Shown here: positions 25,798 to 36,593 of the stretch, piece after piece
Layout of the letters: each line of letters starts with the position of its first letter
How positions within the stretch are numbered: the first letter of the stretch is position 1
DNA from: an uncultured Verrucomicrobiota bacterium
GTDB taxonomy: Bacteria; Verrucomicrobiota; Verrucomicrobiia; Opitutales; Opitutaceae
Length of the DNA: 64,000 bases
Assembly: GCA_903898675.1 (NCBI GenBank)
Contig: CAIUGM010000036.1
Span: 1 to 64,000 of the forward strand
Direction: 5' to 3'
Position numbers and translations under genes: made by a program
The notes under the pieces: model-generated
Seen by the model: only the letters and a program-made list of their open reading frames with translations
Database searches by the model: none
Told to the model about the DNA's origin: nothing

Positions 25798-26631
25798 TCA
25801 CAGCACCTTCATCGCCGACATCACCAGCCGCTCGAAGGCGGCGGCGCCGCGCGATGCGTTCTCGAGCGTGTGCGCATGCGAGAGCTTCTCGTCCGAAAGT
25901 CCCGCGCCCATGTTGGTGATGCAGGAGACCCCGACCACCTTCAGGCCGCAGTGCCGGGCGATCAGGCAGTCGGGCACGCTGGACATGCCGACCGCGTCGG
26001 CGCCCCAGCCCTGGACCATGCGGATTTCCGCCGGGGTTTCAAACGAAGGTCCGCGGAATGCCACGTACACGCCCTCGTGCAGCGTGATCCCTTCCGATTG
26101 CGCGGTCGCCCTGACCTTGGCGCAAAGTGTCTTGTCCCACGCATCGCTCACCGGGAAAAATCGCGGACCGAACGTGTCGTCGTTCGGGCCCGTCAGCGGG
26201 TTGAGCCCGAGGAAATTGATATGGTCGGTGATCAGCATCAGTTCGCTGACCTTGATGTGCGGCCGCAGGCTGCCGGCGGCGTTGGACAGGAAGAGCGTCT
26301 CGACCCCCGCGGCGTGCACCGCGCGGATCATCGTCTTGAGCGGGTACGCGTCGTCGGTCTCGTAGAAATGTTTGCGGCCCTTGAGCACGATCACCGGGAC
26401 GCCGTTCAGTTTGCCCGCCAGCAGGGCTCCGACATGGCCGGCCACCGTCAGCACCGGAAAGCCCGGCAGCTCCCGATACGCCACCGTGACGGGCTGCTCG
26501 ATTTTGTCCGCCAGCCCGCCCAACCCCGAGCCGAGGATGATGGCGATCTTCGGCTTCAACCCCGCGAGGGCCGCGAGGATTTTGTCGCGCGATTGGTTGA
26601 CGTTCTCGAGATGAGCCTGGGGCGTGATCAT
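25798..26631 (-). CDS. punA: Purine-nucleoside phosphorylase (trimeric type)
   Basis: This 277-aa enzyme cleaves guanosine/inosine (and deoxy forms) with phosphate to base and pentose-1-phosphate in purine salvage. Signatures are the phosphate-binding IAIILGSGLGGLADKI, GRKHFYE, the SNAAGSLRP block, GPSFETPAEIRM and the base-binding ITNMGAGLS. Length and motifs match the low-molecular-mass trimeric class, not hexameric DeoD. The ATG at 26631 fits family length. It is followed after 53 bases by the inositol-monophosphatase-like gene on the same strand. Confidence 0.93.
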   Translation of the reverse strand: MITPQAHLENVNQSRDKILAALAGLKPKIAIILGSGLGGLADKIEQPVTVAYRELPGFPVLTVAGHVGALLAGKLNGVPVIVLKGRKHFYETDDAYPLKTMIRAVHAAGVETLFLSNAAGSLRPHIKVSELMLITDHINFLGLNPLTGPNDDTFGPRFFPVSDAWDKTLCAKVRATAQSEGITLHEGVYVAFRGPSFETPAEIRMVQGWGADAVGMSSVPDCLIARHCGLKVVGVSCITNMGAGLSDEKLSHAHTLENASRGAAAFERLVMSAMKVL

Positions 26632-26740
26632 GGCTGGAAGTTATAGCGAAGGGCCGAGGGGGTAAAAGACCGCATTTCCATCCTTCGGTTTTTAAACCAC
26701 CGGGACGCAGGGAAAGATACGACCGCGATCCGGTCCAAAC

Positions 26741-26995
26741 TCAGGGTTTCGGTTCGAGCGGGGCCGGGGTCGGAGGGAGTTTCGCCACCGGGATGTGCGC
26801 GGCCTGGCGCAGCACCTCGTTCTTGGAAGTCTTGAGCTTGGCCGCGATCGTGTTGAGGCGGACAACCTCAGGCTGGGTGAGCGTGGTCTGGCGGGCGGTG
26901 CCGTCGCGATCGACCCACTTCACGGAGTGGATTTTCTGCCGCGAGGCTTTGACCAGGTCGCGCAGGAAGGTTTTATCGTCTTCGGGTAGTTCCAT
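26741..26995 (-). CDS. Small conserved-looking hypothetical protein
   Basis: This 84-aa protein starts MELPEDDKTFLRDLVKASRQ and ends in a Pro-rich tail (PPTPAPLEPKP). The middle (DGTARQTTLTQPEVVRLNTIAAKLKTSKNEVLRQAAHI) looks helical and recalls ribbon-helix-helix or DNA-binding segments, but I do not recognise a family. The start is set at 26995 because upstream in-frame residues are Arg/Gly-rich and run toward the divergent PLP gene. Codon use is like that of neighbours. Confidence 0.6.
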   Translation of the reverse strand: MELPEDDKTFLRDLVKASRQKIHSVKWVDRDGTARQTTLTQPEVVRLNTIAAKLKTSKNEVLRQAAHIPVAKLPPTPAPLEPKP

Positions 26996-27108
26996 ATTGG
27001 CTCCAGTTGGCTGGGCCCTTTGCCGGAGGTCAACGCTGTTGGCGTCGGGCCGAATCCCCGCGCCGCCCCGCCGGCCCCGCCGCCCCTGTCGGGCTTGCAT
27101 CGTGATTT

Positions 27109-28950
27109 ATGACACGGCAGGTTTTCCGCATGCAGAAGACCCCGCCCCGCACCCCGAAACCGACGAAACCGGAGGCGCCGGCCGCCCGGATCCTGTCTCC
27201 CCGCCGCAAGACCACCGAAGCCACGACGCTCCATGAGCTGGCCGTCGAACAGCTCGCGCATTTCCACATCGACCCACTGAGCCCGACCGGCCAGCCGCTG
27301 CTCGCCCTCGCCGAGAAACTTTATTCCGCGCACGGCGACGTGATGGATTTGTGGGAGGCCACCACCCGGGAACTGGGCCGGCTACCGCGGCAGGACCGGC
27401 TCGCGCTGTTCAACGCCAAGAAGTTCCTGTCGTTCCAACTGGCGAAGCTCCTCGACACCCTGCAGAACCCGTCGCGCAAGACGCACCAGTCGCTCCGCTA
27501 CTCGAACACCACGATGCTGGCGAAAGGCCCGTACCCGATCTTCGACAACGTCACGGCCATCTTCTCGGCCACGCCGGTCATCACCCGGACCGCGACGTAC
27601 CTCTACGCCTGCTCCGAGTGGATCGACGACGCGTTCCAGGGAAAGGAATTCCTGCACGAGATCTACTCGCGGCTGATGAACCCGACCTCGATCTCGCTCG
27701 CCAACCACATCGTGGACATTGAGGCCGGCCCGATGGCCGGGGAATACATGGCGTGGAACTTCAACTCCGGCATGGGCGCGATCGACGCCGCGCTCTCCCA
27801 CGTGGTGGGCTACCAGGATGTCGTTCTCTCCTCGCGCAACATCTACGGCGGCGCCTACCAGCTGCTCCACGACTGGTTCGGCAAGCGCTCGAATCTCGAC
27901 GTGGGCGTCGTGTTCTTCGACGGCTTCACTGCCGCTGATTTCACCCGGGCGCTGACCGGGGTGAAGAAACAGTATGCCGAACGGCTGGCCGCGGGCCGGC
28001 GCATCTACGTCTACCTGGAGAGCCCGTGCAATCCGCACGGGGTGTTCCTCGACGTGCCCGGCATCGCCAAGGCGGCGCATGCCGCGGGCCTGACCGTCCT
28101 GTGCGACAGCACGGTCGGGACCCCCTTTCTCGTGCGCCCGCTCCAGCAACCCGATCCCGCGGAGCGCCCGGATTACGTCATCCATAGTTACACCAAGGAT
28201 CTCACCGGCCACGGCACCACCACGGCCGGCGTCGTGATCGGCCGCAACGAAGACATGTTTCTGCCCAAGGGCGACACGTCGCCCAGCGGCAAGACCTGGC
28301 ACGACACGCTTTTCTGGAACGTCTACTACATCAAGGGGGCGTTCCTCGACTCGGACAAGGCCTTCGAGGTGCTCACGGGCATGAAGACGCTCGAGCTCCG
28401 CATGCTCAAGAAGTGCATCAACACCCTGGTGTTCGCCCGTTGGCTCGCCTCGCACCCGCTCGTCACCGTCAGCGGTCCCGCCAATCCGGCCGACCCCAAC
28501 CACGCCACGGCCGCCCGGCTGTCCTACCTGGGACTGCCGGCGCCGCTTTTCACGATCAACTTCGAGCCCGCGAAGATTTCCCGCATCACGCTGGAGCGTT
28601 TCTTTGACTCCCTGACCCCGATGTTCGGCCACATGGTTTCACTCGGCCAAAGCAACACCCTTGTGCTCTGCCCGGCGCTGACCTCGCACAGCGAACTCGG
28701 CGCCGAGGCGCTCAAGGAGGCGGGCATCACCCCGACCACCATCCGTATTTCGGTGGGCGACGAATCGCCGCGGGAGCTCATCGGCGACTTCCTCGAGGCC
28801 GCCCGGGCGGCGATCGACCCGGCCATCCCCGGATTCAGCGGCCGGTTCATGCCCGCGGCCGGCATCGACGAGATGACCGACACCATCTACGCCGATGTAC
28901 ACCGGCGCCACGCCGCCGCCCAGCCCCGGTTTGCGGACTGCGTGAAGTAA
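27109..28950 (+). CDS. Long Cys/Met-metabolism PLP-dependent enzyme
   Basis: This 613-aa protein is well above the roughly 400 residues usual for the cystathionine gamma-synthase/O-acetylhomoserine sulfhydrylase family. The catalytic domain starts near residue 150 (SLRYSNTTMLAKGPYPIFDN). It includes the cofactor-stacking region (FNSGMGAIDAALSHVVGYQD), YLESPCNPHG, the Asp of VLCDSTVGTPF and the PLP lysine K363 in HSYTKDLTGHGTTTAGVV. The first 150 residues, partly Pro/Lys-rich and partly helical (LHELAVEQLAHF, KKFLSFQLAKLLDTLQNP), do not match that fold. An internal start at 27130 is possible but does not remove the extension. Likely acts on a sulfur amino acid; substrate unknown. Confidence 0.82.
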   Translation: MTRQVFRMQKTPPRTPKPTKPEAPAARILSPRRKTTEATTLHELAVEQLAHFHIDPLSPTGQPLLALAEKLYSAHGDVMDLWEATTRELGRLPRQDRLALFNAKKFLSFQLAKLLDTLQNPSRKTHQSLRYSNTTMLAKGPYPIFDNVTAIFSATPVITRTATYLYACSEWIDDAFQGKEFLHEIYSRLMNPTSISLANHIVDIEAGPMAGEYMAWNFNSGMGAIDAALSHVVGYQDVVLSSRNIYGGAYQLLHDWFGKRSNLDVGVVFFDGFTAADFTRALTGVKKQYAERLAAGRRIYVYLESPCNPHGVFLDVPGIAKAAHAAGLTVLCDSTVGTPFLVRPLQQPDPAERPDYVIHSYTKDLTGHGTTTAGVVIGRNEDMFLPKGDTSPSGKTWHDTLFWNVYYIKGAFLDSDKAFEVLTGMKTLELRMLKKCINTLVFARWLASHPLVTVSGPANPADPNHATAARLSYLGLPAPLFTINFEPAKISRITLERFFDSLTPMFGHMVSLGQSNTLVLCPALTSHSELGAEALKEAGITPTTIRISVGDESPRELIGDFLEAARAAIDPAIPGFSGRFMPAAGIDEMTDTIYADVHRRHAAAQPRFADCVK

Positions 28951-28962
28951 ACCGCCCGGTCC

Positions 28963-29454
28963 ATGCATTCGCCCGACGCGTCCATCCTCCGTCACGCCAC
29001 ACCGGCCGACGCCGCGATCGCACTCTCCTGGACTCCGGCGGCGGAGTCCTTGCGCCGCTGGGCCGGCCCCGGCACCCGCTGGCCGGCCACCCCGGAATCG
29101 CTTTGGGCGGACATCAGCAGCCCGGATGCGACGACCTTTGCCCTCGAGCCCTCCGGCCTGGGCCTGGTCGGCTTCGGCCAGGTGCGGTTCCGCGCGCAGG
29201 CCTACGGCCATCTCGCCCGCATCATCGTTTCACCCAACCACCGCGGACTCGGGTTGGGCCGGTCCCTGTGTACCGCCCTGATGCGCGAAGCGGTGCGCCT
29301 GCATCCGATCAAGGCGTTTTCGCTCTACGTTTTTCCCGACAACCCCCACGCGATCGCGCTCTATCGTTCGCTCGGTTTCGTCGAGCGGGGCCGGCACGAA
29401 AAATTTGACTGCCTCCTCATGGAAGCGCCATTGCCGGCGGTCACCCCGTCCTGA
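28963..29454 (+). CDS. GNAT N-acetyltransferase
   Basis: This 163-aa GNAT protein has the acyl-CoA loop HRGLGLGRSLCTALMREAVR preceded by ARIIVSPN, and the C-terminal NPHAIALYRSLGFVERGR typical of amino-group acetyltransferases. It starts 12 bases after the long PLP enzyme and is likely co-transcribed with it. The substrate is unknown. Confidence 0.83.
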   Translation: MHSPDASILRHATPADAAIALSWTPAAESLRRWAGPGTRWPATPESLWADISSPDATTFALEPSGLGLVGFGQVRFRAQAYGHLARIIVSPNHRGLGLGRSLCTALMREAVRLHPIKAFSLYVFPDNPHAIALYRSLGFVERGRHEKFDCLLMEAPLPAVTPS

Positions 29455-29466
29455 ATCGCCCGTTGG

Positions 29467-30507
29467 CTATTTCCGCGGGAACGGCGAGCTGGTCTCGCGT
29501 TTGAGCTCGCGGGTCATGAGCGCATGGAGCGCGTCGGCCGGCTTCTTGTGCTGGTAGAGAATCGCGTAGATTTCACCGAGGATCGGGGCGTTGATGCCGC
29601 GCTCGCGGCAGAGACCGTACAGGGCCTCGGTGGTCTGGTGCCCCTCGACGACGGTCTTGCGCCCGGTCAGCAGTGCCTCGACCGTGTGGCCGGTGCCGAT
29701 CTTCTCGCCGAAGTCGCGGTTGCGGCTCCAGCCGCCATGACACGTGGCCACGAGATCGCCGAAGCCGCTGAGGCCGTAAAAGGTTTCCTTGGCCGCGCCC
29801 ACCGACTCGCCGACCCGCACCATTTCCGCCAGCGCCCGGGTGATCAGCGAAGCCTTGGCGTTGTCGCCGAGCTTGAGGCCGTCGCAGACACCCGCCGCGA
29901 TCGCGTAGATGTTTTTCACGCTGGCGCCAAACTCAGCCCCGGCCAGGTCGTCGCTCGTGTAGATGCGCAGCGTGGAACCGCTCATTGCGGCCTGGACGCG
30001 CGGCACAAATTCATCCACCCGGCCGGCCGCCATGACCATCGCGGCCGGCAGGCCCCGCGCCACCTCGGCGGCGTTGGTCGGACCGGTGAGCGTCCCGCAG
30101 TTCAAGCCCGGCAGAATCTGGGCCATCACCTCGCTGGGCCGCAGGTGCGTCCCGATCTCGAGGCCCTTCACCAGGCTCAGGAAAAGCTGCAGCCGCGCGG
30201 TGTCGTGCAGCACCGTGCGCATCTGCTCGCACCAGGTGCGCAGGGTTTGCGAGGGGCAGGCGATCAGCGCCACGTCGGCCTCGACCAGGGCTGCGCGCAG
30301 GTCGTTGGTCACGCTGAGCGCCTCGGGCAGCCGGATGCCGGGCAGGTAGTCGCAATTCTCCCGGGCCGTGCGGAGGGCGGCGGCATGCTCGGGGCGGCGG
30401 GTGACGAGGGTGGTCTGCTGCCCGCGGCGGGCCAGATGCACGGCCATGGCCGTCCCCCAGGCGCCCGCGCCGATGACTGCAAAATTAAGGGGGCGCTGCT
30501 CGGGCAT
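29467..30507 (-). CDS. gpsA: Glycerol-3-phosphate dehydrogenase [NAD(P)+]
   Basis: This 346-aa enzyme reduces dihydroxyacetone phosphate to sn-glycerol 3-phosphate for phospholipid synthesis. Features are the Rossmann loop FAVIGAGAWGTAMAVHLA, the SLVKGLE and GPTNAAEVA blocks, the catalytic Lys in GASVKNIYAIAAG and the ETFYGLSGFGDLVATCHG substrate-binding segment. The ATG at 30507 is chosen because the Rossmann strand then starts a few residues in; longer in-frame starts overlap lysA. It lies 11 bases downstream of lysA in the same orientation. Confidence 0.94.
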   Translation of the reverse strand: MPEQRPLNFAVIGAGAWGTAMAVHLARRGQQTTLVTRRPEHAAALRTARENCDYLPGIRLPEALSVTNDLRAALVEADVALIACPSQTLRTWCEQMRTVLHDTARLQLFLSLVKGLEIGTHLRPSEVMAQILPGLNCGTLTGPTNAAEVARGLPAAMVMAAGRVDEFVPRVQAAMSGSTLRIYTSDDLAGAEFGASVKNIYAIAAGVCDGLKLGDNAKASLITRALAEMVRVGESVGAAKETFYGLSGFGDLVATCHGGWSRNRDFGEKIGTGHTVEALLTGRKTVVEGHQTTEALYGLCRERGINAPILGEIYAILYQHKKPADALHALMTRELKRETSSPFPRK

Positions 30508-30518
30508 GGGGTGAACCG

Positions 30519-31826
30519 TCAGGTTTTCAGGAAGCCGGGGATCTTTTCGCCAGCGACCATAGCATCGAAATTTTCGCGGGCATTGACCAGCTCGAACCGG
30601 CTGCCGGCGACGAGCACCTCGGCGGGCATCGCCCGGGTGTTGTAGCGGCTGGCCATGGTGTAGCCGTAGGCGCCGGCGCTCATGAAGGCGACCAGCTCGC
30701 CCTCGCCGAGCGTCTGCAAGGTGCGGTCCTTGGCGAAACAATCGCCGGATTCGCAGATCGGTCCGACAATGTCGGCCTTCAGCGCCGGCCGCGACGAGTC
30801 GCGCAGCAACGGCACCAGCTCATGGTAGGCCTCATACATGGCCGGGCGCACGAGATCGTTCATCGCGGCATCGATCACGAGGAAGTTTTTTCCCTGGCCG
30901 CGCTTCAGGTACTCGACCCGGGAGAGCAGCACGCCGGCGTTGCCGACGAGGAACCGGCCGGGCTCGAGGAGGATCTTGAGGCCGAGCGGCGCGAGCAGCG
31001 GCTTGAGCGCGGCGCCGTAGGCCTCCGGCGTGAGCGGACGCTCCCCTTCCGGCTTGGCGCTCCACCACGCCGGATCGCCGCTGGCGAGGGCGTCCTGATA
31101 GACGATGCCAATCCCGCCCCCGACGCTGAAGTAGGTGATGCCATACTGCTTCTTCAGTTGTTCGACAAACGGGATGACCTTGCGGACGGCCTCGATGAAC
31201 GGCGCGGCCGAGGTCAGCTGCGAGCCGATGTGCATCTGCACGCCCTTGATCTCAAGGTGCGGATACTGGGCGGCGGCCTCGTAGGCGGCGGCCGCGAACT
31301 TGAGCGGGATGCCGAACTTGTTGTCGCTCTTGCCCGTGGTGATCTTGGCGTGCGTGTGGGCGTCGACGTCGGGATTGATGCGGATGGCGATGGGCGCCTT
31401 GCGGCCCAGCTGGCCGGCGACGTGGTTGATGCGGGCCAGCTCGGGTTCGCTTTCCACGTGGAAGCCGAACACGCCGGTCTCAAGCGCCAGCCTGATCTCG
31501 GCCTCGGTCTTGCCGACCCCGGCAAAGACACTGCGGGACACACTGCCGCCGGATGCCAGCACGCGGCGAAGCTCGCCCGCGCTGACGAGGTCAAAGGCCG
31601 CCCCGAGGTTCGAGAACAGGCGCAGGACGGCGAGATTGGAGTTGGCCTTCATCGCGAAGCACAACTGCACATCGAGACCGTCGAGGCTGGCGGTCAGCCG
31701 GCGATAATTGTCCTCGATGGTCTTCGCGCTGTACACATAGGTCGGGGTGCCATGGAGCTGCGCCACCGCGGCGAGATCGACGGCCTCGCAATGAAGTTTC
31801 TGGCCGGAATAGTGGAAATGATGCAT
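30519..31826 (-). CDS. lysA: Diaminopimelate decarboxylase
   Basis: This 435-aa fold-III PLP enzyme makes lysine from meso-diaminopimelate. The PLP lysine lies in CFAMKANSNLAVL near residue 55. Also seen are the HIGSQLTSAAPF segment, the Gly-rich FSVGGGIGI phosphate loop, EPGRFLVGNAG, and GPICESGDCFAKDR, which contributes the active-site Cys from the partner subunit. The ATG at 31826 is chosen since the family starts with this HYSGQKLHCEAVDL-like segment. First gene of lysA-gpsA. Confidence 0.94.
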   Translation of the reverse strand: MHHFHYSGQKLHCEAVDLAAVAQLHGTPTYVYSAKTIEDNYRRLTASLDGLDVQLCFAMKANSNLAVLRLFSNLGAAFDLVSAGELRRVLASGGSVSRSVFAGVGKTEAEIRLALETGVFGFHVESEPELARINHVAGQLGRKAPIAIRINPDVDAHTHAKITTGKSDNKFGIPLKFAAAAYEAAAQYPHLEIKGVQMHIGSQLTSAAPFIEAVRKVIPFVEQLKKQYGITYFSVGGGIGIVYQDALASGDPAWWSAKPEGERPLTPEAYGAALKPLLAPLGLKILLEPGRFLVGNAGVLLSRVEYLKRGQGKNFLVIDAAMNDLVRPAMYEAYHELVPLLRDSSRPALKADIVGPICESGDCFAKDRTLQTLGEGELVAFMSAGAYGYTMASRYNTRAMPAEVLVAGSRFELVNARENFDAMVAGEKIPGFLKT

Positions 31827-32290
31827 CGTGGGTAAAGGGAGCGTGAAATGTGTCGAGATAGCGGGAATCCCCTTGAAAGGAAGCGCTATTTTTTTCTGAT
31901 GAACTCCGCCATGTCCTACGCCCTGCGTCGTCTCCTGCACACCCTGCCGATCCTCCCCGGCACGAGAGGCAGCCGGCGTTGGCGCGATTTGCGGCTGAAA
32001 CCCAGCGCTTTCTCGGCTTCCCCCGGCAATAACGGGTTCCAGATGCACACCATGGACCAGTATGAACGCAGTGCCCGCCGGTGGCGGGTGGCCAAGTGGG
32101 TGTTTATCTGGGTGAGCGCGTTCGTGGCGGCCTGGATCTCCCTGGAAAGCATGCGGGCGCTGACTTTCGCCTGAGGTCCCGCCCTGCGAGTGTGCCGGCC
32201 GGATATCAGTCCGATTGGTTGCCTGCCTTTCCGGACAGACTCCAGCCAAAGCAAGTTGCCACCCGGCCGCCGGTGCTTTAGCTGGTCGGT
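31827..32290. other. Intergenic region, 464 bp
   Basis: Between divergent lysA and the DUF4203 gene. On the plus strand ATAGCG (31858-31863) and CGCTAT (31884-31889) can pair and are followed by seven T residues, but no plus-strand gene lies upstream. A possible 43-aa ORF is listed separately. Nothing else is recognised. Confidence 0.4.
32043..32174 (+). CDS. Possible 43-aa single-pass membrane peptide
   Basis: The peptide begins MHTMDQYERSARRWRVAKWV and has a basic N-terminal part and one hydrophobic segment (WVFIWVSAFVAAWISL). Small proteins of this shape occur in bacterial membranes, but there is no clear ribosome-binding site, no recognised family, and only modest evidence that it is a gene. 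It could be an untranslated part of a leader. Confidence 0.3.
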   Translation: MHTMDQYERSARRWRVAKWVFIWVSAFVAAWISLESMRALTFA

Positions 32291-32917
32291 ATGCATCCCA
32301 GCGCCGAACTCTACCCTTGGATCTCCGCCGGTGCCATTGCCTGGGGCCTGCTTGATTGCTTCTTCGGCTACCGGGTCTTCAAGGTCACCCTGGCCATCCT
32401 GGGCGGCATAATCGGCGCGTTTTTCGGCCATGCGGCCGGCCTGGCAATGGGCCTGGGCAGCGGCGGGGCGATCGGTGGACTGATCGTGGGCGGGCTGCTC
32501 GGCGCCGGCCTGGCGTTCCTGCTCTACATCGCCGCGGTGTTCGTGGCGGGCTTCGGCTTCGGTGTCACCCTCGGCGTCCTGTTGCTCACTCATTTCAACC
32601 ACATGGTCGCCCTGCTGACCGGCTGTGTGCTGGGGGTTATTGGCGGCTTTCTCGCGGTGAAGCTCCAGAAGGTGCTCATCATGCTTTCCACCGCCCTGCT
32701 GGGTTCCTTCCGGGCCGTGCTCGCCGCCTCCTATTTCAGCAGCCAGCTCGACTGGGCCTTTTATGTCCAGCAGCCCCAGCAGATCCCCGCCCTGATCGAC
32801 AACAATACCTGGATGTTTCCGGCCATTATCGCCCTAGCGGCGGTGGGTGTGATCGTGCAGTTCGAGCTCGGCGGCAGCTCCCTGCAGAAAAAGAAACCCA
32901 AACCGGCCGGCGACTAA
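32291..32917 (+). CDS. DUF4203/TMEM198-like membrane protein
   Basis: This 208-aa protein has about seven Gly/Ala/Leu-rich membrane helices, beginning SAGAIAWGLLDCFFGYRVFKV. The Gly-rich GGIIGAFFGHAAGLAMGLG and LIVGGLLGAGLAFLLY helices are typical of the DUF4203 family, which has no established biochemical function. The C terminus is a short Lys-rich cytoplasmic tail (LQKKKPKPAGD). It lies 37 bases before the LEA14-like lipoprotein gene, with the same orientation. Confidence 0.8.
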   Translation: MHPSAELYPWISAGAIAWGLLDCFFGYRVFKVTLAILGGIIGAFFGHAAGLAMGLGSGGAIGGLIVGGLLGAGLAFLLYIAAVFVAGFGFGVTLGVLLLTHFNHMVALLTGCVLGVIGGFLAVKLQKVLIMLSTALLGSFRAVLAASYFSSQLDWAFYVQQPQQIPALIDNNTWMFPAIIALAAVGVIVQFELGGSSLQKKKPKPAGD

Positions 32918-32954
32918 ACTTGCCGGGGCGGATGGCCGCCCCACACTGTCCACG

Positions 32955-33416
32955 ATGAAAAGACTCCTTACCCCCGTCCTTCTGCTGGCCCTGTTCGCAC
33001 TGCTGTCCGCGGGCTGTAACAATCCCGCGAAATTGATCGCCGTGGGCCTCAAGATCGAGATCAGCCGGATCGAGCGGACCAGCGACGGAGCCGTCCTGGT
33101 CTCCTGGCACGTGGAAAACTCCAACGTCGTGGCCTACCTGGTTTCCCACGCCAGCCACAAGGTGTACCTCAACGGGGTTTACCTCGGCGTGGCCAAGGAA
33201 GATGAGCCGATGGCGATCCCCGCGACCTCCAGCGCCGGCCGGACCACCAGGCTGACCGATGGCAGCGCCGACGCGGCCCGGACCGTGACCGAGGCCTTGG
33301 CCAGCGGTTCCGGCAGTTATCGCATCGATTCCAACTTCGTCTTCCGCATCTACGACGAAACCGTGCAGAAGTCAGAGCTCGTCAACTCCGGCACCGTGCC
33401 GGTGACCGCCAAATAA
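32955..33416 (+). CDS. LEA14/WHy-like lipoprotein
   Basis: This 153-aa protein has a lipobox signal (LLALFALLSAGC). The mature part (IEISRIERTSDGAVLVSWHVENSNVVAYLV) matches the strand pattern of LEA14-type, water-stress/hypersensitive-response (WHy) domains, which are beta-sandwich envelope proteins of unclear role. It follows the DUF4203 gene by 37 bases. It ends in a region that overlaps the minus-strand terminator of the gene at 33466-33702. Confidence 0.7.
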   Translation: MKRLLTPVLLLALFALLSAGCNNPAKLIAVGLKIEISRIERTSDGAVLVSWHVENSNVVAYLVSHASHKVYLNGVYLGVAKEDEPMAIPATSSAGRTTRLTDGSADAARTVTEALASGSGSYRIDSNFVFRIYDETVQKSELVNSGTVPVTAK

Positions 33417-33447
33417 AAAGGCGGCCCCGGGATGATCCGGAGCCGCC
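33412..33447 (-). terminator. Terminator of the small gene at 33466-33702
   Basis: On the minus strand, an 11-bp stem (33447-33437 with 33430-33420, one mismatch) has a 6-nt loop and is followed by TTTTTATTT. The T run overlaps the stop codon of the convergent lipoprotein gene. Confidence 0.85.
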
Positions 33448-33465
33448 GCAGAGATTGTCCGTGCC

Positions 33466-33702
33466 TCAGGCCGCCAGCGGCATGCGGTGCGCGTTGGCCG
33501 GCTGCAGCTTGAGCGGCAACCGGATGGGCCGGTCGAGCGTCAGGCAGCGCGGCTGGCGGCGGTATTGCGCGATGGTCCAGGCGGCGAGGCCGGCGGCGAA
33601 CAGGATGGCGGTGAGACCCGCGGCGTCAAAAGAACGACCGCTGGCGAAGGAAGCAAAGCCCAGGAGGGCGGCGGCGAGAAGGGAGATAAGCGTGGTTTTC
33701 AT
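33466..33702 (-). CDS. Small membrane protein, hypothetical
   Basis: This 78-aa protein has two hydrophobic segments, a signal-like KTTLISLLAAALLGFASFA and AAGLTAILFAAGLAAWTIA. A basic YRRQPRCLTLDRPIRLPLKL tail follows. I recognise no family. The clear terminator 19 bases downstream supports it as a real gene. Confidence 0.65.
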   Translation of the reverse strand: MKTTLISLLAAALLGFASFASGRSFDAAGLTAILFAAGLAAWTIAQYRRQPRCLTLDRPIRLPLKLQPANAHRMPLAA

Positions 33703-33780
33703 GTTTGAATTGGTTGATGCCTAAAGAACACGCCACCTCCGGGAAAGTTGCAGAATCGCGCAAGCTCCTGCCCGGAAAGC

Positions 33781-33805
33781 AAAAAGGCGCGGCTGGTGCC
33801 GCGCC
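33781..33805 (-). terminator. Terminator of sdhCAB
   Basis: A perfect 8-bp stem GGCGCGGC/GCCGCGCC (33805-33798 with 33793-33786) has a 4-nt loop and is followed on the minus strand by TTTTT. It lies 24 bases after the sdhB stop codon. Confidence 0.9.
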
Positions 33806-33829
33806 TGAAAACCACCTGATCCGCCCCGT

Positions 33830-34639
33830 TTAGCCCGCCCCGCCCGAGGCGTGGGAGACCGGCTTGAACTTCGAGCGGAAAAGCGCACCGATGTAGTCGC
33901 GGTTCATCCGGGCGATGAAGTCGTGGGAGATCAGCTTGGGGCACACGGCGCTGCACTCGTATTGATTGGTGCAGTTGCCAAAGCCCGCCTCGTCCATCGT
34001 CTGGACCATCGCGAGCACGCGCTTGTCGCGCTCGGGCTGCCCCTGCGGCATGAGGCCGAGATGCGAGACCTTCGCCGCGACGAAGAGCATCGCGCTGGCG
34101 TTCTTGCACGCCGCCACACAGGCACCGCAGCCGATGCAGGCGGCGGCATCCATCGCGAGATCGGCATCCTCCTTGGGGACCGGAATCGCATTGGCGTCCT
34201 GGGCCGCGCCGGTGCGGACGGAAATGAATCCGCCGGCCTGCTGGATCTTGTCGAACGCCTCGCGGTCGGTGATGAGATCCTTGACGAGCGGAAACGCCCG
34301 CGCGCGGAAGGGTTCGACCACGATGGTGTCGCCGTCCTTGAAACTGCGCAGGTAGACCTGGCAGGTGGCGACGCCCTTGCCCGGACCGTGCGGCTTGCCG
34401 TTGATGGTGCACGAGCAGGTGCCGCAGATACCCTCGCGGCAATCGTGCGCAAAGGCGATCGGCTCCTCGCCCTTGACCGTCAGCTCGTCGTTGACGACAT
34501 CCAGCATCTCCAGGAACGACATGTTCGGGTTGAGATTGGTCGCCGGATAATCGACGAACCGGCCGGGCTGGTCCGGACCGGCCTGGCGCCAGACCCGGAG
34601 GGTGACGGAAAAATTCTTGGTGCTGTTGTTGGCGACCAT
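33830..34639 (-). CDS. sdhB: Succinate dehydrogenase/fumarate reductase iron-sulfur subunit
   Basis: This 269-aa subunit has a plant-type [2Fe-2S] site ([11 protein letters not shown] with the fourth Cys in the following strand region) and a bacterial-type [4Fe-4S]/[3Fe-4S] region ([13 protein letters not shown] and CSAVCPKLI). It passes electrons from FAD in SdhA to the quinone site in SdhC. It is the last gene of sdhCAB, 18 bases after sdhA, and is closed by a strong terminator. Confidence 0.94.
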   Translation of the reverse strand: MVANNSTKNFSVTLRVWRQAGPDQPGRFVDYPATNLNPNMSFLEMLDVVNDELTVKGEEPIAFAHDCREGICGTCSCTINGKPHGPGKGVATCQVYLRSFKDGDTIVVEPFRARAFPLVKDLITDREAFDKIQQAGGFISVRTGAAQDANAIPVPKEDADLAMDAAACIGCGACVAACKNASAMLFVAAKVSHLGLMPQGQPERDKRVLAMVQTMDEAGFGNCTNQYECSAVCPKLISHDFIARMNRDYIGALFRSKFKPVSHASGGAG

Positions 34640-34657
34640 GGTGAAAATACTGGGGGC

Positions 34658-36580
<1,923 letters not shown>

Positions 36581-36593
36581 GGCGGGAGAGCGG

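Noticed and set aside
31858-31895. Hairpin followed by seven T residues as a terminator
   Set aside because: It faces the plus strand with no plus-strand gene upstream; the stem is only 6 bp and may be chance.
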